The notes beneath the pieces are model-generated. The model was not told the origin of the DNA, made no database searches, and was given only the letters and a program-made list of their open reading frames with translations. The translations under genes were made by a program, and so were the position numbers. A DNA stretch of 7,651 nt from Desulfobacteraceae bacterium (GTDB taxonomy: Bacteria > Desulfobacterota > DSM-4660 > Desulfatiglandales > Desulfatiglandaceae), in contig DQZA01000109.1 in NCBI GenBank assembly GCA_011042035.1, positions 1 to 7,651 on the forward strand. Direction: 5' to 3'. This document shows positions 1 to 5,998 of this stretch, in pieces (within the stretch, counting starts at the first letter, position 1; each line of letters begins with the position of its first letter).

Positions 1-189
1 GAGATGTGCGTGTGTGATTTGGCAGCATTTTTGGGGCTCACAGAGTCTGCTGTATCTCACCATCTCAGGAGGTTAAAAGACCTGGCGCTCGTGAAATCCA
101 GGCGAGACGGACAGATACTTTACTATAGCCTTGACGATGAGCATGTATCAGAGCTGCTCAAGATAGGGCTGGAACATATCAGGGAGTAG
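1..189 (+). CDS. ArsR/SmtB-family metal-responsive repressor, C-terminal part
   Basis: Only the last 62 residues are in the window; the 5' end lies upstream, so the ATG at position 4 is an internal Met and not the start. The visible part has the ArsR winged-helix core: EMCVCDLA (helix alpha3), the recognition helix TESAVSHHLRRLK (window residues 14-26), and the wing around SRRDGQILYYSL. Two metal sites of the family can be read. C3-x-C5 is the alpha3 Cys pair of ArsR/CadC-type sensors. D46-x-H48-x10-H59-x2-E62 has the exact spacing of the alpha5 Zn site of SmtB/CzrA. By family knowledge such proteins leave their operator when metal binds (Zn, Cd, Pb, or As through Cys). The efflux permease follows 3 bases after the stop, so this is almost certainly the operon's own regulator. 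The inducing metal cannot be fixed from sequence; a missing N-terminus hides any alpha3N Cys. Confidence 0.93.
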   Translation, partial: EMCVCDLAAFLGLTESAVSHHLRRLKDLALVKSRRDGQILYYSLDDEHVSELLKIGLEHIRE

Positions 190-192
190 TGG

Positions 193-1329
193 GTGTTGGC
201 TTCAGCCGTAAATTTCATTGTTCATGCTTTGCTGGCAGCCTGGCATCTGTTGCTTGACTCGTCGGTGTACATCATTTTAGGGCTGCTGGTAAGCAGTGCA
301 CTGCGCGTATTTTTGAGCCCTAACGCAGTAGCAAAACACCTGTCCAATGGCCCGGTAAGATCAGTGCTCAAAAGCGCCCTACTGGGTATACCCATACCCC
401 TTTGTTCCTGTGGTGTGCTGCCAGCGGCAGTGTCTCTGAAAAAACAAGGGGCAAACAGGGGAGCTACCACTGCCTTTCTGATTTCTACTCCTGAGTCCGG
501 TGTGGATTCCATAGCCATTAGCTACGCGCTTCTCGACCCAATAATGACCATAGCAAGACCGCTCTCCGCCTTTATCACTGCCATTCTTGCGGGCATCACG
601 GAAAATCTTTTCCAGAAGAAGGCCCAGCAAAATCAAGGAATTCCTGACCTGACTTGCCCTGTGGACGGATGCTGCGATGGAGTTGATTGTGATCCTGCAG
701 TTCACCTGCATCACCACAGCTTTTACGACAAGATTATGGTAGGGATAAGGTACGCCTTTACTGACGTGTGGGCAGACATTGTGGGATGGTTTTTCCTGGG
801 GGTGCTGCTTGCCGGGCTTATTATGAGCGTAATCCCGCAGGGCATTATGGAGAGATACCTCGGAGGAGGGATCTATTCTATGCTCATAATGCTGGTGATT
901 GGTATCCCCATTTACATATGTGCCACCGCCTCCACTCCCATTGCTGCAGCAATGATATTGAAAGGCGTGAGCCCAGGAGCAGCTCTTGTGTTTTTGTTGG
1001 CCGGGCCAGCCACAAATGTAACATCTCTTACTGTCTTGCTTGGTATTCTGGGCAAGCGGGCCACGGCCATTTATCTGGGTGCACTGGGGATGATGAGTGT
1101 GGCGCTGGGTCTGGCTTTGGACTATGTTTACAGGCTCTTGAGCATATCGCCATACGCCAGCATAGGTAAGGCGGCAGAGCTGGTGCCAGAATGGGTGCAG
1201 ATCGGTGGCACGGTGTTTCTTATCGCTGTGTCCATCAGGCCTTTGTGGAGCATAGCAGCAAGTAAGTTTTCAAGTCGGAAAAAGGAGGCCGGACCTGAGT
1301 CAATTGTCCAAGGCTCAGGGGCAGCGTGA
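193..1329 (+). CDS. SO_0444-family Cu/Zn-type efflux permease (DUF318/ArsP-related)
   Basis: A 378-residue integral membrane permease, close to the usual length of the family. Hydrophobic segments lie near residues 20-40, 60-80, 115-137, 195-215, 225-250, 262-300 and 335-355. The N-terminal half has the signature CSCGVLPAA (71-79) followed by GANRGATTAFLISTPESGVDS (roughly 87-106). The second half has a diverged counterpart, PIYICATASTPIAAA (239-253) then AGPATN (270-275), consistent with an internally duplicated permease fold. Between the halves a hydrophilic loop (about 141-180) is rich in metal ligands: C155, C160, C161, C166, H171, H173, H174 and H175. By family knowledge these proteins export heavy metals from the cytoplasm. 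GTG at 193 is taken as start because it sits 3 bases after the repressor stop, indicating coupled translation; TTG at 196 is the alternative. Related permeases of organoarsenicals (ArsP) share the fold, but the Cys/His loop favours soft divalent or monovalent metals. Confidence 0.87.
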   Translation: MLASAVNFIVHALLAAWHLLLDSSVYIILGLLVSSALRVFLSPNAVAKHLSNGPVRSVLKSALLGIPIPLCSCGVLPAAVSLKKQGANRGATTAFLISTPESGVDSIAISYALLDPIMTIARPLSAFITAILAGITENLFQKKAQQNQGIPDLTCPVDGCCDGVDCDPAVHLHHHSFYDKIMVGIRYAFTDVWADIVGWFFLGVLLAGLIMSVIPQGIMERYLGGGIYSMLIMLVIGIPIYICATASTPIAAAMILKGVSPGAALVFLLAGPATNVTSLTVLLGILGKRATAIYLGALGMMSVALGLALDYVYRLLSISPYASIGKAAELVPEWVQIGGTVFLIAVSIRPLWSIAASKFSSRKKEAGPESIVQGSGAA

Positions 1330-1441
1330 GAATGCTCTTCAGGCCCGGTCGGGGCATAGAAGGGCTGCAGCAGGCCTGATTGACGGTATGCAGGCTTGGT
1401 ACGAGTCCATATTACTAAGAAAAAAGCAGGCTGAAGACTGA
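1304..1441 (+). CDS. Possible small protein overlapping the permease 3' end
   Basis: A +1-shifted frame overlaps the last 26 bases of the permease gene and runs to TGA at 1439-1441. From TTG at 1304 it would give 45 residues, ending GMQAWYESILLRKKQAED. A CTG at 1295 is an upstream alternative, placed 6 bases after an AAGGAGG at 1282-1288. The predicted peptide is Ala/Gln/Arg-rich and amphipathic, with no Cys and no recognised domain. It could be a small accessory protein of the efflux system, or simply an open frame: no standard ATG stands near the good ribosome site, and composition alone proves little. Another reading is that a one-base indel separated this tail from the permease. Confidence 0.25.
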   Translation: MSKAQGQRENALQARSGHRRAAAGLIDGMQAWYESILLRKKQAED

Positions 1442-1518
1442 AGGCAACGATATTTCTTGTGGACTACGGCAGCCTTTGGAGAAGGTTAGAAGTTAGAATA
1501 GGAACGAGGTAAACGACA

Positions 1519-1761
1519 ATGGCTGAAAAAATCTGTTATTGTTTCAATTACACGGACGAAGATATTCGAAGGGACGTTTTAGAACACGGCAGGTCCCTTA
1601 TTATGGAAGGGATAATGAAGGAAAAGGCAACGGGAAACTGCGACTGTGTGAACAAGAATCCCAACAAGAGGTGATGCCTTGTTGATGTCCGCCGTGTTGT
1701 GGACAGTGTCAGCAAAGAAGTTGTAAAGGCTGGAGAAGTGATCCAGATTAAGGGCATTTAG
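1519..1761 (+). CDS. CopZ-like Fe-S metallochaperone, probable selenoprotein (in-frame TGA at 1672-1674)
   Basis: ATG at 1519 follows a GAGGT site at 1505-1509. The frame reads MAEKICYCFNYTDEDIRRDV and continues to residue 51 (NPNKR). It then meets TGA at 1672-1674, and resumes with Cys, Leu, Val, Asp and on for 28 sense codons to TAG at 1759-1761. The total is 80 residues if TGA is decoded. The N-terminus matches the Fe-S/zinc N-terminal domain of CopZ-type metallochaperones: C6-x-C8, a helix with conserved I-x-x-D and GRS, then C41-x-C43 and N-P-x-x-R. My recollection of this family is that a CC pair follows the NP motif; here the first position of that pair is TGA and the second is TGC, giving Sec52-Cys53. 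A hairpin at the right distance follows (separate entry). Position after a metal repressor and efflux pump suggests it hands metal to, or reduces substrate for, the permease. The alternative is a nonsense mutation; a TGA at exactly a conserved Cys makes that less likely. Confidence 0.72.
1678..1713 (+). promoter_or_regulatory. Putative bacterial SECIS hairpin for the TGA at 1672
   Basis: The upper stem pairs 1686-1692 (TGTCCGC) with 1699-1705 (GTGGACA): seven pairs including one G-U. The apical loop is CGTGTT at 1693-1698. A lower, weaker helix continues with G-U, G-C and U-A pairs separated by mismatches (1680-1684 with 1707-1711). The upper stem starts 11 bases after the TGA, and a G-U dinucleotide lies in the loop 20-23 bases after it. 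These match the known layout of the E. coli fdhF element that SelB binds. The pairing was done by eye, without energy calculation. Confidence 0.55.
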
Positions 1762-1888
1762 ATTTTGTAGAGCTTGATTTGAATGGGGACCATCCCATTG
1801 AAATCACTGGAAAGATGGTTATAGATATCTTTACGGCGTGGCGAAACCAATGAAGAGAGCTTCCTTTTTGATAAGGAGGTGAGGGATA
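1762..1888 (+). other. Gap with an unassigned open frame (1752-1853)
   Basis: Between the CopZ-like gene and the zinc-ribbon gene one + frame is open from 1752 to TGA at 1851-1853. It has a protein-like composition (VELDLNGDHPIEITGKMVID, then IFTAWRNQ). Its only start candidates are TTG at 1779 (24 residues) and ATG at 1815. It overlaps the end of the CopZ-like frame in a different register, so it may be a remnant of a displaced C-terminal segment. I do not recognise the sequence. The last part of the gap holds the ribosome site of the next gene. Confidence 0.3.
1873..1882 (+). promoter_or_regulatory. Strong Shine-Dalgarno site deciding the GTG start at 1889
   Basis: AAGGAGGTGA, a complete match to the anti-SD of 16S rRNA, ends 6 bases before GTG at 1889. 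It fixes the start of the zinc-ribbon gene, since no ATG is available at this place. Confidence 0.85.
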
Positions 1889-2245
1889 GTGAGGTGTGAG
1901 AAGTGTGGGGCTATCCTGGAGGCTGACGACGGATATGAGCATGCAGGTCAGGTACTTTGCGAGGATTGCTATCTTGACATAAAGGCCGCCCCAAAAGTCT
2001 GTGATCCGTGGGCTGTATATACGGCCAAGAAAGAGGCAAGCCAGAATCCAACTTTGACATCCATTCAAGAGAAAATATTGAACCTCATAAGAGAAAAAGG
2101 AGAGGTAACTGCCGAAGAAATATGCAGGGAAACAGGGATAAAGGAGGAGGAATTTCGGAGGAATTTTGCAGCATTAAGGCATATGGAACTTGCCCGGGCA
2201 ACAAGAAAAGGTGATGAAATCTATTTCACCACCTTTTCAAGCTAA
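1889..2245 (+). CDS. Zinc-ribbon plus winged-helix protein of unknown function
   Basis: 118 residues from GTG behind a perfect Shine-Dalgarno site. The N-terminus is a LIM/zinc-ribbon-like knuckle: C3-x2-C6 and C24-x2-C27 (RCEKCGAIL, then LCEDCYLDI), with H18 nearby. A linker contains C38 in KVCDPWAVYTAKK (36-48). The C-terminal part (about 54-115) reads as a winged helix: LTSIQEKILNLIREKGEVT, a recognition-type helix around ICRETGIKEEEFRRNFAALR, and a beta wing RATRKGDEIYF. A small DNA-binding or RNA-polymerase-associated regulator with a structural Zn is the best inference; the target is not known. It is convergent with acs, and its last codons contain a bidirectional terminator. It could belong to the upstream metal cluster, but the 127-base gap makes joint transcription uncertain. 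Confidence 0.85.
   Translation: MRCEKCGAILEADDGYEHAGQVLCEDCYLDIKAAPKVCDPWAVYTAKKEASQNPTLTSIQEKILNLIREKGEVTAEEICRETGIKEEEFRRNFAALRHMELARATRKGDEIYFTTFSS
2205..2238. terminator. Bidirectional intrinsic terminator between the convergent genes
   Basis: Two 16-base arms, 2205-2220 (GAAAAGGTGATGAAAT) and 2223-2238 (ATTTCACCACCTTTTC), are complementary except for one A-C position, with CT in the centre. The outer arms give a T-run after the GC-rich part on either strand, so the same hairpin can end + transcripts of the zinc-ribbon gene and - transcripts of acs, whose stop lies 17 bases away. It is embedded in the last coding codons of the + gene (KGDEIYFTTF). Confidence 0.75.
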
Positions 2246-2254
2246 AGTGATCGG

Positions 2255-4237
2255 TTAACGCTTCTCGTTATCAGGAGGGCGCTGAGAAATAAGTCTTTCC
2301 ACAACGCTTTTATCTGCAAGGGTACTGAGATCACCCAGATCATCGGTTTGGCCCGATGCCAGTTTGCGTAAGACCCTCCTCATTATCTTCCCGCTCCTGG
2401 TCTTGGGCAGAGTATCGGTGAACTGTATCTTGTCTGGTGTGGCTATTGGCCCTATTTCTTTCCTAACATGCGCGATGAGGGTCTTTTTCAACTCCTCGGT
2501 TGCCTTAACTCCCTCGTTGAGAACCACAAAGGCATAAATGCCTTCTCCCTTTATTTCATGGGGATAACCGACTACCGCGGCCTCTGCGACGTCCTTGTAA
2601 GCCACTAGGGCACTTTCAATTTCAGCCGTTCCCAGCCTATGCCCGGAGACGTTAATGACATCGTCTACTCTACCCATGAGCCAGTAGTAACCGTCAGTGT
2701 CCCTCTTGGCACCATCACCGGTAAAGTACAAGCCGGGGAACCTGCTGAAATAAGTCTGTTTGAACCGTTTGGGGTCTCCGAACACTGTTCGCATCATGCC
2801 TGGCCAGGGCTTGGTTATGACAAGGTAGCCGTCTTCCCCGACCCTGCATGGCTTCCCTTCATCGTTGAGAATAAGAGGTGAGACCCCTGGGAAGGGGAAT
2901 CCGGCTGAACCAGGCTTACAGGGAATAGCCCCTGGAAGGACAGACAATAGAATACCGCCAGTCTCTGTTTGCCACCACGTGTCCACAATAGGACATTTCT
3001 TTTTGCCTATTTTCTCGTAATACCATTTCCATGCCTCTGGATTGAGTACTTCTCCCACACTGCCCAACAGCCTTAGACTGCTCAGATCGTATTTTGCGGG
3101 CCACTGGTTTCCGTGTCGAGCAAGGGCGCGCAAAGCTGTAGGAGCAGTGTAAAATATCGTCACTTTATGATCTTGGACGATCTGCCAGAAACGGCCCGGG
3201 TCAGGATAGGTGGGGACACCTTCAAACATCACTGATGTGGCCCCTGCACACAATGGGCCATAGACAATGTAGCTGTGTCCCGTTATCCAGCCAATGTCCG
3301 CCGTGCACCAATAGGTGTCGCTGTCCTTTATGTCAAATATCCATTTGAAGGTCTGGTTGACGTATGTCAGGTATCCCCCGGTCGTGTGAAGTACCCCTTT
3401 GGGTTTACCAGTGGATCCACTGGTATAAAGTATGAAAAGCGGATCTTCAGCATCCATAACTGCCGGCTTGCAATAGGGTTTGATGTCGTCGGCCAACATC
3501 ACTTCGTGCCACCAAGAGTCTCTGCCTTTCTTGAAAGACACCTCGACTCCTGTCCTCTTCACTATTATACATGAGGTTACTTGAGGGCACTGTTCAAGGG
3601 ACTTGTCAGCATTGTCCTTGAGGGGTATGACTCTGCCTCCCCTGTAGCCAGCATCACATGTAATCAGCAACTTGGCGCCACAATCTTGTATCCTGTTTGC
3701 GAGTGACTCTGGACTGAAACCGGCGAATACTACACTGTGTATGGCCCCTACTCGGGCACACGCAAGCATGGAAATGGGGAGTTCGGGTATCATGGGAAGG
3801 TAAATGGCTACCCTATCACCTCTGCGGATACCTTTTTTCTTCAGGACATTGGCAAACTTGTTAACCTCGGCATAGAGCATCTGAAAGGTATAGATTTTCT
3901 CCTCACCAGGTTCGTCTCCTATCCATATAAGGGCTGCTTTGTTTTTTCTCCATGAGTCCAGGTGCCTATCAAGGCAGTTGTAGGAGGCGTTCAGTTTACC
4001 GCCCTGAAACCACCTGATAACCGGTTTTTCAGAGTCATACGCCAGTACCTTTTTCCATTTTTTGAACCAATGAAGGGATTGGGCCATCTCTCCCCAGAAC
4101 CCCTCTGGGTCTTCCACAGATCTCCTGTAAAGGACGCGGTATTGTCTCATGCTTTTTACGGCAGCATTCTTGGCGAACTCTTTGCTGGGTGGGTATTTTT
4201 TGCCTCGGTGTGGTATGCCTTTTTGTTTTCTAGCCAT
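2255..4237 (-). CDS. acs: Acetyl-CoA synthetase, AMP-forming (EC 6.2.1.1)
   Basis: 660 residues, the usual Acs length. It activates acetate to acetyl-AMP and then acetyl-CoA in the cytoplasm. Adenylation-family motifs occur in order: YTSGSTGKPKG, the phosphate loop (271-281); VDTWWQTETGG (418-428), whose Trp pair shapes the small acetate pocket; YFTGDGAKRDTDGYYWLMGR (504-523); DVINVSGHRLGTAEIE (526-541), the hinge and CoA side; and PKTRSGKIMRR (611-621). K617 in the last motif is the catalytic Lys that in other bacteria is acetylated to switch the enzyme off. The frame is open back to GTG at 4279, but ATG at 4237 is chosen because GAGGAG lies 6 bases upstream of it. It is last in a transcription unit after a GNAT acetyltransferase and an AcuC-like deacetylase, 69 bases downstream of the latter. 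A propionyl-CoA ligase is the main alternative, but the Trp pair favours acetate. Confidence 0.95.
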   Translation of the reverse strand: MARKQKGIPHRGKKYPPSKEFAKNAAVKSMRQYRVLYRRSVEDPEGFWGEMAQSLHWFKKWKKVLAYDSEKPVIRWFQGGKLNASYNCLDRHLDSWRKNKAALIWIGDEPGEEKIYTFQMLYAEVNKFANVLKKKGIRRGDRVAIYLPMIPELPISMLACARVGAIHSVVFAGFSPESLANRIQDCGAKLLITCDAGYRGGRVIPLKDNADKSLEQCPQVTSCIIVKRTGVEVSFKKGRDSWWHEVMLADDIKPYCKPAVMDAEDPLFILYTSGSTGKPKGVLHTTGGYLTYVNQTFKWIFDIKDSDTYWCTADIGWITGHSYIVYGPLCAGATSVMFEGVPTYPDPGRFWQIVQDHKVTIFYTAPTALRALARHGNQWPAKYDLSSLRLLGSVGEVLNPEAWKWYYEKIGKKKCPIVDTWWQTETGGILLSVLPGAIPCKPGSAGFPFPGVSPLILNDEGKPCRVGEDGYLVITKPWPGMMRTVFGDPKRFKQTYFSRFPGLYFTGDGAKRDTDGYYWLMGRVDDVINVSGHRLGTAEIESALVAYKDVAEAAVVGYPHEIKGEGIYAFVVLNEGVKATEELKKTLIAHVRKEIGPIATPDKIQFTDTLPKTRSGKIMRRVLRKLASGQTDDLGDLSTLADKSVVERLISQRPPDNEKR

Positions 4238-4243
4238 GTTTAT

Positions 4244-4249
4244 CTCCTC
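4244..4249 (-). promoter_or_regulatory. Ribosome binding site fixing the acs start
   Basis: GAGGAG on the - strand, 6 bases before ATG at 4237. It favours the 660-residue form over the GTG start 42 bases upstream, which has no comparable site. Confidence 0.75.
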
Positions 4250-4306
4250 AACTTTTAGTTTGTTTCTTGCTCTCAACACTCACGCACTGTTACCAATGCA
4301 CACAAG

Positions 4307-5428
4307 CTATTTTATAAGGGACAAAACTTCATTTTTGAGCCGTCGTACCACCCTGCTCAAATGGTTACGTGTCTGTTTCCTTTCCTTTTCCGACACGAAG
4401 ATGGGGCTGCTCTGAAGAGAACAAATCCCGTCCCCCCAGAAGGCTCCGCCGAATGATACCATGTCTTCATCAGAGCAGCCAAGACCATTGATGGTAGCCC
4501 ACAGGAGGGTCCATGCCGCGGATGAATGTTCAAGGGAATAGCCACCACCGCCCAAAACAAGCAGCTTGGGGCTGTATCGGCAAATTATTTCAACCGCTTC
4601 CGTGTATGCCTTGGTTGTAAGTTTCAGGTTTGACAGTGGGTCAGTAGCAAGACCATCCACCCCCGTAACCGCAACAACAACGCCGGGTTTATATGCCCCT
4701 GCTGCAGGTACAAATATTTCACCAAAGGCCCATAAGAATTCGTCGTCCCCTGTCCCGGGCGCCATCGGAACGTTAATGCAGTAACCCCGACCTTTGCCCC
4801 TTCCTGCTTCTTTTTCGTCTCCTCCTTCAAAGGGAAAGAGTGTCTTTGGGTCTTGGTGAAATGATATGGTGAGAACCCTGTCGGTGCTGTAAAATGCCTG
4901 TTGGACTTGGTCGCCATGGTGCGCATCAATGTCTACATACATTACCCGGGTGTAGTGACTAAGCAAACTCTTTATGGCCAGAACCACATCATTGATATAA
5001 CAAAATCCCGCAGCAAAGTCTTTGCCTGCGTGGTGAAAACCTCCACAAACATTGAATGCCCGCTCCACATGACCCTCTTTTACCAGCTTGGCCCCGTCCA
5101 TAGTAGCTCCTGCTGTAAGGAGATTGTACTCATAGACCCCCTTGTAAACCGGACATTCAGTAGTTCCCAAGCCATATCTAAGCCACTCCTCTTTGAAGTG
5201 CCCGTCATTGGCCTCCTTTAGTAGGGATACGTAGGCCTTGGTATGAAAGTTATAAAGGGCCTCTTGCGCCAATGGGGATGGTTGATGCACTGTGATCCAA
5301 GGGTGATCGAGCAAGCCTAGTCTCTTGCAAAGGTTGTACGTGGCCTCTGCTCGCCTTACGGACCACGGATAATTATCAGGTGGGGTATATTTGAGGTATT
5401 TGTTTGTATAAATAAAGGCTGTTTTCAT
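4307..5428 (-). CDS. acuC: AcuC-like protein deacetylase (class I histone deacetylase family)
   Basis: 373 residues, typical for bacterial HDAC-like proteins. It is a Zn-dependent enzyme removing acetyl groups from lysines. The family residues are all present: GGFHHA with the catalytic His pair H132/H133; GFCYIND (141-147); YVDIDAHHGD (164-173), giving Zn ligands D168 and H170; D258 in AVTGVDGLATDPL (third Zn ligand position); and GGGGY with the transition-state Tyr Y297. These positions closely follow those of the Aquifex deacetylase-like protein. The start ATG overlaps the stop of the upstream GNAT gene as ATGA, so translation is probably coupled; acs follows 69 bases later. In Bacillus, AcuC reactivates acetylated acetyl-CoA synthetase, and the gene order here supports the same role. 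An acetylpolyamine amidohydrolase is the alternative, less likely given the acs context. Confidence 0.9.
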   Translation of the reverse strand: MKTAFIYTNKYLKYTPPDNYPWSVRRAEATYNLCKRLGLLDHPWITVHQPSPLAQEALYNFHTKAYVSLLKEANDGHFKEEWLRYGLGTTECPVYKGVYEYNLLTAGATMDGAKLVKEGHVERAFNVCGGFHHAGKDFAAGFCYINDVVLAIKSLLSHYTRVMYVDIDAHHGDQVQQAFYSTDRVLTISFHQDPKTLFPFEGGDEKEAGRGKGRGYCINVPMAPGTGDDEFLWAFGEIFVPAAGAYKPGVVVAVTGVDGLATDPLSNLKLTTKAYTEAVEIICRYSPKLLVLGGGGYSLEHSSAAWTLLWATINGLGCSDEDMVSFGGAFWGDGICSLQSSPIFVSEKERKQTRNHLSRVVRRLKNEVLSLIK

Positions 5429-5994
5429 AGAGTCAGTTTCGAGGAACTCCTTGTCTTTTTGTTTTGCGACGGTTTCTTCTTTATGATTAGTTCCATTTCC
5501 CTCTGGATGTCAATGACTCCCCTGAATCGAAAGCTAACTTTTTCGAACACCCTTATGGCCCTTGTGTTGGCAGATCGGACCGTTAGCCACACCTTTGGGC
5601 ATCCTGTAGTCTCCGCTAGTTGCCTCATTATTTCCGACATGGCCGTTCCTATGCCGGCATCGCGATAGCCCTGTTTGATGAAAATGAGATACTCGGGGCA
5701 CTGGTTGGGGGCAGACAGATCAAGACCGGCATGCCCTATGACTTTACCCCTGTAAAGGGCGAGGATGCTGTAGAATGATTTGGTTACAGAGTGCAGCCAT
5801 TGTTTTCTTACATGATTCTCTATGGGTGGTAGTCCAGCTTCAAGACCTTTTGGCTCAAAGACGTCATACATTTCCTTGAGCCTGGGAAAATCCTTTTCTT
5901 CGTAAGGGCGTATTATTATTTTGCGTCCCTTTTTATCTATGTAATCCCTTGGCAATGAGGTATCGGTGTCAATCATCCTCTTTTCCCAATTCAT
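5425..5994 (-). CDS. GNAT-family N-acetyltransferase, probable Acs-modifying enzyme
   Basis: 189 residues with one GNAT domain (about 25-170). Motif A, the acetyl-CoA pyrophosphate loop, is QGYRDAGIGTA (108-118), fitting Q/R-x-x-G-x-G/A. Motif B is ANTRAIRVFEKVSFR (142-156), with N143 and the usual C-terminal strand. DVFEPKGLEAGLPP (44-57) is a segment I associate with GNATs encoded next to acuC. The C-terminal tail (172-189) is Lys/Ser-rich and probably disordered. The gene overlaps acuC by ATGA, and acs follows in the same direction. By analogy with AcuA of Bacillus it likely acetylates the catalytic Lys of Acs and switches it off; this is inference from context. The start is not certain: ATG at 5994 has no Shine-Dalgarno site but lies 4 bases after the stop of a short upstream ORF, suggesting reinitiation; ATG at 5976 is the alternative. 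Confidence 0.85.
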   Translation of the reverse strand: MNWEKRMIDTDTSLPRDYIDKKGRKIIIRPYEEKDFPRLKEMYDVFEPKGLEAGLPPIENHVRKQWLHSVTKSFYSILALYRGKVIGHAGLDLSAPNQCPEYLIFIKQGYRDAGIGTAMSEIMRQLAETTGCPKVWLTVRSANTRAIRVFEKVSFRFRGVIDIQREMELIIKKKPSQNKKTRSSSKLTL

Positions 5995-5998
5995 GGTA

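Noticed and set aside
768..1169. 133-codon + frame inside the permease gene
   Set aside because: Shadow of the permease in another frame; rich in Cys, His and Arg with no coherent fold, while the permease frame has clear family motifs.
1339..1379. Inverted repeat TCAGGCC / GGCCTGA downstream of the permease
   Set aside because: Seven pairs with a 27-base loop and no T-run after it; not a convincing terminator.
1492..1500. TAGAAT as a -10 box before the CopZ-like gene
   Set aside because: No -35 hexamer at 16-18 bases upstream; only a short TTAGAA(G/T) tandem is present.
1519..1674. CopZ-like ORF read as a 51-residue complete protein ending at TGA
   Set aside because: The TGA replaces a conserved Cys, the next codon is Cys, the frame stays open for 28 codons and a SECIS-like hairpin follows; termination is the less economical reading.
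1748..2068. 106-codon frame on the - strand across the zinc-ribbon gene start
   Set aside because: It lies opposite a gene with a perfect ribosome site and clear Cys motifs, and its own translation shows no domain.
4238..4306. Separate acs promoter in the acuC-acs gap
   Set aside because: The 69 bases show no -35/-10 pair or -24/-12 element that I could support; only the ribosome site is clear.
4566..5221. Several + frames opposite the deacetylase gene
   Set aside because: Shadows of the - strand gene, whose catalytic motifs are complete across this stretch.
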